Source of the DNA: VXLM01 sp965242665
GTDB taxonomy: Bacteria; Chloroflexota; Dehalococcoidia; Lucifugimonadales; VXLM01
Length of the DNA stretch: 64,000 bases
Assembly: GCA_965242665.1 (NCBI GenBank)
Contig: OZ251484.1
Location: forward strand, 1,612,001-1,676,000
Reading direction: 5' to 3'
Shown piece by piece: positions 54,241 through 63,743 of the stretch. The notes beneath the pieces are model-generated. The model saw only the letters and a program-made list of their open reading frames with translations. It was not told the origin of the DNA and ran no database searches. The stretch's first letter is position 1. Every line of letters begins with the position of its first letter. Both the position numbers and the translations under genes were made by a program.

Positions 54241-54903
54241 CTACCGCTCGACGATGGTTATCGTCTTGATGCGGTCTCCGGGTGTCCGAGCGGAGCTGGG
54301 ATCGCGCGGAGCGACCGCCTCGATGTGTTCCATGCCTTCCACCACGCGCCCGAAGACGGGGTGACAGGATTCGCGCGAGCAGTCCTTGGAGGAGCCGTCC
54401 GCGTTGAGACCGTCGAGGTACGGCGCGGGAGCGTAGGTGATGAAGAACTGGCTGCCGTTGGTTCCCCGTCCGCCGCGCAAGCCGGCGTTGGCCATGGACA
54501 AGACGCCCGCAGAGTCGTGGCGCAGGTCGGGATGGAACTCGTTGTCGATCTGGTATCCTGGGCCGCCGCGTCCGGTTCCGGTGGGGTCACCGCTCTGCGC
54601 CATGAACCCTGCAATCACGCGGTGGAACGTCACGCCGTCGTAGTAACCCTGCCGCGCCAAGAAGACGAAATTGTTCACGATCGTCGGCGCCTTGTCTGCG
54701 AACAACATCACTTCGACCTCCGCGTCCCCTCTCTCCAACGCAAGAATCGCGGTGTACTCCTTCTCGGTGTCGATGGTCATCGCTGGCGGTGTGTTCCATT
54801 GCATAGCGGGTTCCTCCTCACATGCGGCCGATAGCCCGACCAAGAAGACACCCGCCGCCAGCGCCAACCAGCAGCGCGCGTTGTTCCATGGAGTGGAGGT
54901 CAT
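54241..54903 (-). CDS. cyclophilin-type peptidyl-prolyl isomerase lipoprotein
   Basis: A 220-residue extracytoplasmic PPIase. The N-terminus has a hydrophobic segment ending in SAAC (Cys28), probably a lipobox. The cyclophilin core has FHRVIAGFMAQSGDPTGTG with the catalytic Arg, GSQFFITYAPAPYLDG, and HPVFGRVVEGMEHIEAV. The gene lies just downstream (in transcription order upstream at 54195) of the endonuclease Q gene, same strand, 45 bases apart, and shows a partial copy of its own 5' end at 55853-55914. Confidence 0.93.
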   Translation of the reverse strand: MTSTPWNNARCWLALAAGVFLVGLSAACEEEPAMQWNTPPAMTIDTEKEYTAILALERGDAEVEVMLFADKAPTIVNNFVFLARQGYYDGVTFHRVIAGFMAQSGDPTGTGRGGPGYQIDNEFHPDLRHDSAGVLSMANAGLRGGRGTNGSQFFITYAPAPYLDGLNADGSSKDCSRESCHPVFGRVVEGMEHIEAVAPRDPSSARTPGDRIKTITIVER

Positions 54904-54931
54904 GGGGTCGAGCCTCGGTATTCGGATTGGT
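54851..54931. repeat. direct repeat A: 5' end of the cyclophilin gene
   Basis: The start region of the cyclophilin gene matches 55853-55914 in the same orientation. The 22 bases at 54851-54872 are identical to 55853-55874; then 20 bases are missing from the copy; then about 38 bases follow with few changes. The copies enclose the vapBC pair. Confidence 0.82.
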
Positions 54932-55004
54932 CTCGAAAGTCACAGGTTTCAAGGGAGGAGTCCACTGTCCCCCTTGCGGCAGTATACCTCTATCTACGTT
55001 CGTG

Positions 55005-55415
55005 TCAATCGGTAAATGGATTGTCCACGTGCAAGCCGTCGTAATCTTGTTCAGGACTTAGGTCCTCGGAGTATACGACATCACAACCGCTTGTGCGCGC
55101 CGCGGCGAGAATTGCGCTGTCCCAGTAGGACAAACCGAATCGCTTGCAGATGACAAGCGCATCCCGCATTACATCGAACGTGGTCGCTTGAACATAGAAG
55201 CGTTGGAGGGATTCAATGAAGGCGACTGCTTCGGTATGGGTCAATGCACCAGAACGCGCGGGGCGTGTGGACTGAACGTAGAATTCTTGCAAGACCTGCA
55301 CCGAAAGCACGAGGTCTCGTCTTGCGAGCAGGTCGAGAGCGCGGCGCCGCTTTGCATCATCGTCCGACGATACACAGACCGCATAGATGAGCACGTTAGT
55401 GTCAACGAAGCGCAT
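55005..55415 (-). CDS. vapC: VapC-like PIN-domain toxin
   Basis: A 136-residue PIN ribonuclease. It starts MRFVDTNVLIYAV (first acidic residue Asp5), has QEFYVQSTR, DALVICKRFGLSYWDSAILAAAR (third acidic, D of YWDS) and CDVVYSEDL. These carry the four acidic positions for metal-dependent RNA cleavage. The ATG at 55415 matches the family start; the frame stays open upstream to 55616, but that part belongs to the antitoxin. It overlaps the antitoxin gene by 14 bases, the usual vapBC arrangement. Confidence 0.88.
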   Translation of the reverse strand: MRFVDTNVLIYAVCVSSDDDAKRRRALDLLARRDLVLSVQVLQEFYVQSTRPARSGALTHTEAVAFIESLQRFYVQATTFDVMRDALVICKRFGLSYWDSAILAAARTSGCDVVYSEDLSPEQDYDGLHVDNPFTD

Positions 55416-55665
55416 CGCTCTCGTGCAACGCGCCGCGCGGGAGGTTATCGGAGGAACGCAGTCCACCGCCGCGCGCCCGGATAGCCCCCAGCGTCTCATC
55501 TTGCAGATTGTGCAAGCAGTCGAACCGAGTATCGGGTGTCCGACCGTGAACAAGATCGACCAAGTACGAGCGAACCAACGCCGATACGGATGTGCCGGAC
55601 TCCGCAGCCTTGACACAAGAGCGCCAGTAGGTCTCTTCGTCCACAGATACGGTAATGTTCTTCAT
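55402..55665 (-). CDS. vapB: VapB-like ribbon-helix-helix antitoxin
   Basis: An 87-residue protein that begins MKNITVSVDEETYWRSCVKAAESGTSVSALV. The strand and two helices of a ribbon-helix-helix (CopG/Arc-like) DNA-binding domain are clear. The C-terminal tail (CLHNLQDETLGAI...) would wrap the toxin. It precedes and overlaps vapC. The ATG at 55665 is chosen as it begins at the domain; the frame is open upstream to 55869 without support. The pair lies between two partial copies of cyclophilin DNA. Confidence 0.8.
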   Translation of the reverse strand: MKNITVSVDEETYWRSCVKAAESGTSVSALVRSYLVDLVHGRTPDTRFDCLHNLQDETLGAIRARGGGLRSSDNLPRGALHESDALR

Positions 55666-55820
55666 CTTCACAGTCTCGCAGGCATCGTGATTCACACTAT
55701 AGAGAATCTTGGGAGATTGTGCAATGTTCTCCTGGGAGTTGAAGGCGGGCGGATTGCGGCGAACGTCAGGGGCCCCGCGGCTAACCGCTCTCACCGCGCT
55801 TCCGACGCAAGCTTCCTGAG

Positions 55821-55847
55821 CAGATTTCGGCGCTCCGTCTACTGCGC
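55821..55847. repeat. short direct repeat, copy 1 (copy 2 at 56403-56431)
   Basis: GCAGATTTCGGCG followed by CTCCGTCTACTGCG recurs at 56403-56431 as a 29-base copy with one substitution and two extra bases. The copies lie either side of the relB/relE remnant. The first copy is directly next to direct repeat B at 55853. Confidence 0.7.
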
Positions 55848-55852
55848 CCCGG

Positions 55853-55914
55853 CCCGCCGCCAGCGCCAACCAGCGTGGATGTCATGGGGTCGAGTCTCGG
55901 TATTAGGATTTGGT
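55853..55914. repeat. direct repeat B: damaged copy of the cyclophilin 5' end
   Basis: Copy of 54851-54931 with a 20-base internal deletion. It still carries an ATGACATCCACG start like the gene itself, but the deletion breaks the frame. It lies about 940 bases from copy A with vapBC between. Confidence 0.82.
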
Positions 55915-55959
55915 TGATTATACCAAATTTCCTGCGTCCTCATCCTCTATCGGTACGCG

Positions 55960-56088
55960 TCATCTCGTCGCGCAACTCGCAGTACCAACGCGCTCGTCCA
56001 TGTAGTCCATGACCCGCCGGGCAGTGTGTCTATCGAGTTTTCGCAGCTGAGCCTTGGCCGTGTCGGTGTATTCAATTGTCCACGCCAA
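55960..56088 (-). pseudogene. relE toxin remnant
   Basis: From a TTG at 56088 (preceded by AAGGAGAG) the frame reads AWTIEYTDTAKAQLRKLDRH followed by TARRVMDYMDERV, the N-terminal third of a RelE/ParE toxin. Then the sequence jumps to ...CELRD in another frame (CATCTCGTCGCGCAACTCG on the plus strand), the part normally near the C-terminus, and stops. About 35 codons are missing and the frame is broken, so no functional toxin can be made. The antitoxin overlaps it by 17 bases. Confidence 0.75.
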
Positions 56089-56299
56089 GCTCTCTCCTTA
56101 CGTCTGCGGCTGCATGTAGTCGTTCTCGCCCCTCGCGAACCCGATCGAGGACGTCCGCGGCTAGATAGTAGTCCTCCACGTCCTCGATCCTGCTTTCGAT
56201 CATCTCGCGCAGGAAAAACGCCTTGGAACGCCCAGTCTGAGACGAAAGACGAGCAAGCCGCCGCTCGGTATTAGGATCCAGTCGGATCGATGTCGCCAC
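56072..56299 (-). CDS. relB: RelB-like ribbon-helix-helix antitoxin
   Basis: A 75-residue protein beginning with the GTG at 56299: ATSIRLDPNTERRLARLSSQTGRSKAFFLREMIESRI, a clear ribbon-helix-helix of the RelB/StbD type, then DYYLAADVLDRVREG. The GTG is preferred to the ATG at 56332 because GGAGGG lies eight bases upstream. It overlaps the toxin remnant by 17 bases. It has thus lost its toxin; it may persist by chance or as a regulator. Confidence 0.8.
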   Translation of the reverse strand: MATSIRLDPNTERRLARLSSQTGRSKAFFLREMIESRIEDVEDYYLAADVLDRVREGRERLHAAADVRRELGVDN

Positions 56300-56402
56300 G
56301 CCGCTACCCTCCGTCGGTATGAATGCGTGCACCTACTCTATCACAATCGTGCGGCCCCGTCTCCTCAATTCGCGCACGGAACAGAATGGGATGACGATTG
56401 CC

Positions 56403-56431
56403 GCAGGTTTCGGCGCGCTCCGTCTACTGCG
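56403..56431. repeat. short direct repeat, copy 2
   Basis: See 55821-55847; one substitution and two extra bases separate the copies. It overlaps the 3' end of the following hypothetical gene. Confidence 0.68.
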
Positions 56432-56849
56432 AGCCCGGACGATCGGCGAGGGACTGAAGGCAGCGCGCGAGCTCGTCTATATCCTGTAGCACGGCGTCAA
56501 GGTCGCTACCGAGACGCAGCCGAGGCGTTGCACTAAATCCGTCCACATCCACATCACATCCGAAACGGACGACGAAGGACATGTAGGCAGCGACTTCGGA
56601 CTGATGATCTGGAAGGCAACGGTTGAGATTCGTTCGAGACGGGAAGATGAGCAACTCTCCGTTTTGAATGGAAACAAGCGCGACTGTTCCATTCTCATCA
56701 TCGCGCCTCCTCACTCGCAAAGAGAAGCCTGTACCAGTCATGACCGCTTTGAGACGGCCATCTTGAGGCGTCTCGTTCTGACTGTCAGTAAACTCCATCC
56801 TGTCGCCGAGTCGCTCATTCAACCCAACTATCAATGGATGTTGACGCAT
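56424..56849 (-). CDS. hypothetical protein
   Basis: A 141-residue protein. It has LIVGLNERLGDRMEF, GTVALVSIQNGELLIFPSRTN and a C-terminal helix LDAVLQDIDELARCLQSL. The beta-rich centre followed by an amphipathic helix could be a small sensor or chaperone-like fold, but I do not recognise it. ATG 56849 has AAGGAGAG in front and is preferred to 56897. It sits just outside the tRNA-derived repeat at 56879. Confidence 0.62.
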   Translation of the reverse strand: MRQHPLIVGLNERLGDRMEFTDSQNETPQDGRLKAVMTGTGFSLRVRRRDDENGTVALVSIQNGELLIFPSRTNLNRCLPDHQSEVAAYMSFVVRFGCDVDVDGFSATPRLRLGSDLDAVLQDIDELARCLQSLADRPGSQ

Positions 56850-56878
56850 GGTTCTCTCCTTACTGTGCGTTAGTGTGT

Positions 56879-56906
56879 TTGCGGGGGCAGGACTCAAACC
56901 TGCGAC
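56879..56906. repeat. copy of the tRNA-fMet 3' end (attachment-site-like direct repeat)
   Basis: These 28 bases match 58732-58759, the acceptor/T-arm part of the tRNA-fMet gene, with one change (A for G), in the same orientation; weaker likeness continues about 10 bases inward. The stretch lacks room for a D arm, so it is not a second tRNA. The two copies enclose the GmrSD-type gene, as attL/attR would enclose an integrated element. Confidence 0.75.
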
Positions 56907-56955
56907 TTCCGGATTGCCACCAGAAAGGGCTTACCGCTCGCAAAATTGATGTCCG

Positions 56956-58662
56956 TCAGCCCAAGCGCCACTCCTTCTTCAGCACTTCAATCAGGTCGTG
57001 TTGACGGCGGCGCAATACTTCGGGCGTCCACTCCGATTCATTCACAACCTGGGTGGTCAAGACAAAGGGAGTAACATTGTTCTGCTGGAAGTACTCGTCT
57101 TTCTTACGTCCAAAGTTGTAGTTGGAGGCTCGGGCGTTCTTTCTGCGTGACAACAAAACGAGGTTTGCGAGTTTGTGCGTCCACCTCTCCCGCTCTTCTT
57201 GATCGGGGAAATTGCGTACCCATTCCGAACCTGCGTCTGGACTTTGAGGAAGGACGTGCTCGACACTGATTACCGAGAGGTCATAGGACGCCCCTTCATC
57301 GGCGAGTGCACTATCGAGGCGTCGAAGGAGGATCAGGGGCACCCGAGAACCTTTCCGATATATGGGGCCATCCAACGCTTGAAGAATTTGTTCCTTCTCA
57401 GAATCTGTGAGATGGAGCGGCCCAGTGGAGTCGGAAAGCGTGGCGCTTGATTCAACGGCGTGAAGCAGATCCGCATAGCGGCGTATGCGTTCGTTGATGT
57501 TCGATCGCATGATGAACAGGCCGTACGCCAACCGATCCAGGTCGCGAGTGAATTGGACCAAAGAGGCAGTGTCATGGGGGTTGCGTTCGAAGAACGCCAT
57601 TGCAGGCGGAATCCAATCGAAGTTGTCGAGCCGATTCAGATGACGCAAGAACACATTTACCGTCTCGGCACCACTCGCACCTTCATAAGACGCATCGGTG
57701 ATCGTCTTGTACTGGTCATGGTACGGTGTGAGAACATCATCCATAAAACCCTGATGAGTCGTAGCAGGCAGGATATGTTCTTGAAATTCGTCCTGTAGAC
57801 TTCGATAGAGCTTGTTCTTCACATATATCATACGTATATGTGAGAAGAGCTCCCCGAAACGATCACGACCAAGGTCTTCTTCGTAAGTTTCCCACATCTC
57901 CGTATATCGATCTCGAACGTCTTCGTCCATGCCGCCGATTATCCCTGCCTTGAGGATGTCTGTTGGAGAGAGATCGAGACCGCGGTCGTTCAAAACGGAG
58001 AATATACGGTAGGCGGAGCCGCGGTCTGATGTCGAAACTATGACGAGATAACAACGTCGAACAAGAAATCTTGTGAGGACATTGCGCTGGTTCTCATCAA
58101 GACGCAATACCTGTTCCCAGAGGCATTTTGTATTCTCGAGTATTCTCTGTTTACTGTCAGACAGGTTCCCTGGATGGTGCGCTACAAAATTCGGTACTTC
58201 ACCCATCTTCTGGACATGAGATTGGAAGAATTCTTTGTCTCGTTCTCTAATACTTAGACGAAACTTGCCTATTGTTCCATTAAATTCGTTGCTATCTTCA
58301 CAAATAAACTTGTGAATCATCTCGGCGCGTTTCTGAGAAGTCTGAGAAGCGAGATCACGCAAGACGCAAAACAGAATGGTGAGGGTTGTGACACGCTGCT
58401 GTCCATCGACCACATCTGCCTCTGGCTCATGATCGCCTTTTTTGATGATGACGATACTACCCAAGAAGTACGGTGATGTCTCCTCTACGTCACCGTTCTC
58501 GCTTATAACTGCAGACGCGGCATGCTTGAGATCGTCGAGTAGCTCAGTGGTCTCCTCGGTTGTCCAAGCATAGGGCCGTTGATAGTCGGGTATCTGGAAG
58601 CGGTACTGATCGGAAAAGATGTTCCCGATCGGTAGTTCAATCGCTTTGATGGTTTCCGGCAT
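56956..58662 (-). CDS. GmrSD-type type IV restriction protein (DUF262/DUF1524)
   Basis: A 568-residue single-chain protein. The DUF262 (GmrS-like) domain begins with ELPIGNIFSDQYRFQIPDYQRPYAW and has the signature DGQQR near residue 86 in VVDGQQRVTTL. The DUF1524 HNH-like domain (GmrD-like) has VEHVLPQ near residue 466 and NLVLLSRRKNARASNYNF. Such proteins cut modified (glucosylated) phage DNA using NTP hydrolysis. ATG at 58662 starts at the domain boundary; the upstream frame to 58797 lies inside the tRNA gene. Parts of the gene (for example 58230-58330) are clearly more AT-rich than its neighbours, a sign of transfer. Confidence 0.86.
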   Translation of the reverse strand: MPETIKAIELPIGNIFSDQYRFQIPDYQRPYAWTTEETTELLDDLKHAASAVISENGDVEETSPYFLGSIVIIKKGDHEPEADVVDGQQRVTTLTILFCVLRDLASQTSQKRAEMIHKFICEDSNEFNGTIGKFRLSIRERDKEFFQSHVQKMGEVPNFVAHHPGNLSDSKQRILENTKCLWEQVLRLDENQRNVLTRFLVRRCYLVIVSTSDRGSAYRIFSVLNDRGLDLSPTDILKAGIIGGMDEDVRDRYTEMWETYEEDLGRDRFGELFSHIRMIYVKNKLYRSLQDEFQEHILPATTHQGFMDDVLTPYHDQYKTITDASYEGASGAETVNVFLRHLNRLDNFDWIPPAMAFFERNPHDTASLVQFTRDLDRLAYGLFIMRSNINERIRRYADLLHAVESSATLSDSTGPLHLTDSEKEQILQALDGPIYRKGSRVPLILLRRLDSALADEGASYDLSVISVEHVLPQSPDAGSEWVRNFPDQEERERWTHKLANLVLLSRRKNARASNYNFGRKKDEYFQQNNVTPFVLTTQVVNESEWTPEVLRRRQHDLIEVLKKEWRLG

Positions 58663-58728
58663 TGGGTTTACCTTGCTATGATGCGGTGATCCTCGGATGG
58701 GTTCATCCGGGATCACGGTATGTACTTC

Positions 58729-58803
58729 TGGTTGCGGGGGCAGGACTCGAACCTGCGACCTCTGGGTTATGAGCCCAGCGAGCTGCCGCTGCTCCACCCC
58801 GCT
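58729..58803 (-). tRNA. initiator tRNA-fMet (CAT)
   Basis: Reads on the minus strand from 58803. Acceptor stem AGCGGGG pairs with CCCCGC at the end, leaving a mismatch A1·A72, and U8 follows. The D arm is GAGC-AGCGGCA-GCTC. The anticodon stem has the three G-C pairs typical of initiators (TGGG-CTCATAA-CCCA), anticodon CAT. T arm GCAGG-TTCGAGT-CCTGC. A73 and an encoded CCA (58729-58731). It lies about 55 bases downstream of 23S rRNA and may be co-transcribed with it. Confidence 0.94.
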
Positions 58804-58859
58804 GCTGTGGAGGAATCGAATCCTGCTGTGTAGTTAGGAAACAAACGAGTCGTAATGTG

Positions 58860-61860
<3,001 letters not shown>

Positions 61861-62051
61861 CACATTAAGGCTCGTTTCTTTCGATGGCGCAAGTGCCTCC
61901 CTCCGGGTCTGCCCCGCGCAGGGGCTGCTCCGAGAGGAGACATACACGCAGGATTCGATTGTTAAAGTGCGCCTGTGCCGCCGTAGAACGGCGGACGCTG
62001 TACCCGACGGAAGCTTCCTATCGGATCCACTCCAGTAGAGTACGAATTCCT
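61861..62051 (-). other. leader of the 23S rRNA transcript
   Basis: From the promoter to the mature 5' end there are about 190 bases with no gene. I see no 16S, 5S or tRNA in it; short GC-rich stems occur near 61915 and 61985. Confidence 0.6.
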
Positions 62052-62080
62052 ATTGTACCGAACGTCTGGGGCTATGTCAA
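62052..62080 (-). promoter_or_regulatory. promoter of the 23S rRNA gene
   Basis: Reading on the minus strand, a perfect −35 TTGACA (62080-62075), a 17-base spacer and TACAAT (62057-62052) as −10. Such a near-consensus promoter fits an rRNA gene. It faces the 23S gene at a distance of about 190 bases. Confidence 0.85.
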
Positions 62081-62088
62081 TGATTTTT

Positions 62089-62236
62089 TCGATTGGTTCC
62101 ATTTTCTCTTGGGAGGTAGGTGAATCCCCGCGCTCGCCGGGCGCGAACTGCTAGATTTCCGCCCTCGCGGGAATGACGGCAGGGGGATTTACGATTTGGA
62201 TGTACCCTGTCGCACAAGGGAAACTGGAACCAATCG
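62089..62236. repeat. small inverted-repeat element (MITE- or REP-like)
   Basis: Ends of about 25 bases form an imperfect inverted repeat: TCGATTGGTTCCA at 62089-62101 against TGGAACCAATCGA at 62224-62236, both extended inward by about 12 partly matching bases. The interior has hairpins around CGGGCGCG and a CCCTCGCGGGAATGACG segment reminiscent of the REP-like repeats scattered in many genomes. No target duplication is seen. Confidence 0.55.
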
Positions 62237-62318
62237 ACAAGTGTCCGCAACAGCCGCCGTTCGGAAAAACACTTCCCAACCTCTGCAGTCCCGATCCATG
62301 AACCCAACCGGACGAACC

Positions 62319-63374
62319 CTAACTGACCACTACCCTGGCAGCCCCTGCACCTGCGGACGTGATGCCCCCTACGACGGCCGCCCCCGTCACTCCGTGCCGC
62401 TCCAATGCCGCCAACAACTCGCCCGCCCGACTCTCCGGCACAGCCATCAAGAGACCGCCGGACGTCTGGGCGTCGCATAGCAGCAACTTGTCGTTCTCTC
62501 GGAGCTCCGTCGACCACTCGACCGACTCGTCTGCCGCCCGCAAATTGCGTTCCGTACCGCCCGGAAAGATGCCGGCGTCCACGAGTCGCGCCGCCCCGTC
62601 CAGAAGCGGCACGGACGCGAACGAGATCTCCGCCGACGCGTCGCTTGCCCGCAACATCCCGAGAAGGTGTCCAATGAGGCCGAAACCCGTCACATCCACG
62701 CAGGCATGAACGCCGACCTCCAGCATCGCCTCGGACGCGGCGCGGTTCAGCGTGCTCATCACGGAAATCGCGTTGTCCAATACGACTGCGCCGACCTGTT
62801 GACGCTTCCCCGCAGTGGTGATTATCCCGGAGCCGATCGGCTTGGTGAGGATGAGCGCATCGCCCGGTCTTGCGTCGGCGTTCGTGATCTGTCTGCCGGG
62901 CTCCACGACGCCAGTCACGGCCATGCCGTACTTCGGCTCCGCATCGTCGACCGTATGCCCTCCGACGACGATGACCCCGGCCTCCTGCGCCTTCGCCGCG
63001 CCGCCCCGCAAGACCCGCCCAAGGATCTCCTTTGGCATATCGACCGGGAAGCCTACTACGTTCAAGGCAAGCAGCGGCCTGCCGCCCATTGCGTACACGT
63101 CGCTCATCGCATTGGCGGCCGCGATCTCTCCGAACGAAAAAGCATCGTCGACCACCGGCGGAAAGAAGTCCACCGTCTGGACGAGCGCCGTCCCCTCACT
63201 CAGTCGATAGACGGCCGCATCGTCCGCAGTACCGGGGCCAACGAGCAGGTTCGGATCACATACCGGCGGGAGCTGGCGCAGCACCTGCGCCAGGTCGTTT
63301 GGACTAAACTTGCCCGCTCAGCCAGAACAGTGAGCCAGCGTCGTCAGCCGAACGTCATCGTGCGCGTGCGTCAC
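62319..63374 (-). CDS. selD: selenophosphate synthase, itself a selenocysteine protein
   Basis: SelD makes selenophosphate from selenide and ATP for Sec-tRNA and selenouridine synthesis. The AIRS-like core has DPNLLVG, DDAAVY, DPNL...VDFFPP, NAMSDVYAMGG, VVGGHTVDD, ILTKPIGSG and CVDVTGFGLIGH. The evident frame from 63284 lacks the first ~30 residues. Upstream, a GTG at 63374 with AAGGAGG in front opens MTHAHDDVRLTTLAHCSG, then an in-frame TGA (63320-63318), then AGKFSPNDLAQVL. The TGA stands exactly where the catalytic Cys/Sec of SelD lies (three residues before the catalytic Lys, here Lys22), so it is read as Sec19. With it the protein has 351 residues, the normal length. This implies a working Sec system elsewhere. 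Confidence 0.9.
63273..63293 (-). promoter_or_regulatory. candidate bacterial SECIS hairpin of selD
   Basis: Starting 24 bases after the Sec TGA, the mRNA reads CTGGCGCAG-GTG-CTGCGCCAG, a perfect 9-base-pair hairpin with a 3-base loop; the loop lies 33 bases past the TGA, within the range for bacterial SECIS elements. Confidence 0.65.
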
Positions 63375-63466
63375 GTGTGCCTCCTTCGTAAGTTCATCCA
63401 ACTATACCATACGCCCCGGGGTACGGTTGTAGTTGGGTCGTTAGGCATTCCTGTGCTTCCCATTCC

Positions 63467-63615
63467 CGCCTTGGTCGTCCCCTCGAACGCCCTCACGCCC
63501 TTGTTGAACGGCGGGTCCGCCGCTATCAAGTCGATACTCTCCGAATTGAGTCCGCGGAGGACGGGGGCAGGTTGTCCTTGAGGAAGAGCATGCGGTTGGG
63601 TGCTATGCTGTTCAT
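63467..63615 (-). pseudogene. DNA methyltransferase fragment
   Basis: From ATG 63615 the sequence reads APNRMLFLKDNLP, then after a shift by one base at a run of five C continues VLRGLNSESIDLIAADPPFNKG and VRAFEGTTKAG. The DPPF motif and surroundings match the N-terminal end of N4/N6 site-specific DNA methylases (D-N-L-x-V-L-x-x-L...DLIxxDPPFN). The likeness ends near 63467. Only about 50 codons remain, with a frameshift, so it cannot be active. Confidence 0.72.
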
Positions 63616-63743
63616 GGTCAAGGCAGTCTGCTCCCTGCTTTGGCTGGTCGCCGAGGGTGAGGCTCGCCCCCGTGCGCAAATCTAGTCTACTATGCCTAAC
63701 ACCTCAAATGGCCTAGCAACCCAAATACAACAGGACACCGCTT

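Noticed and set aside
56879..56950. A second tRNA gene on the minus strand
   Set aside because: Only the T arm and 3' acceptor match; there is no room for a D arm and the anticodon arm does not pair. Treated as an att-like copy.
61861..62318. 16S, 5S or spacer tRNAs upstream of 23S
   Set aside because: No conserved rRNA blocks or cloverleaf on either strand of the interval.
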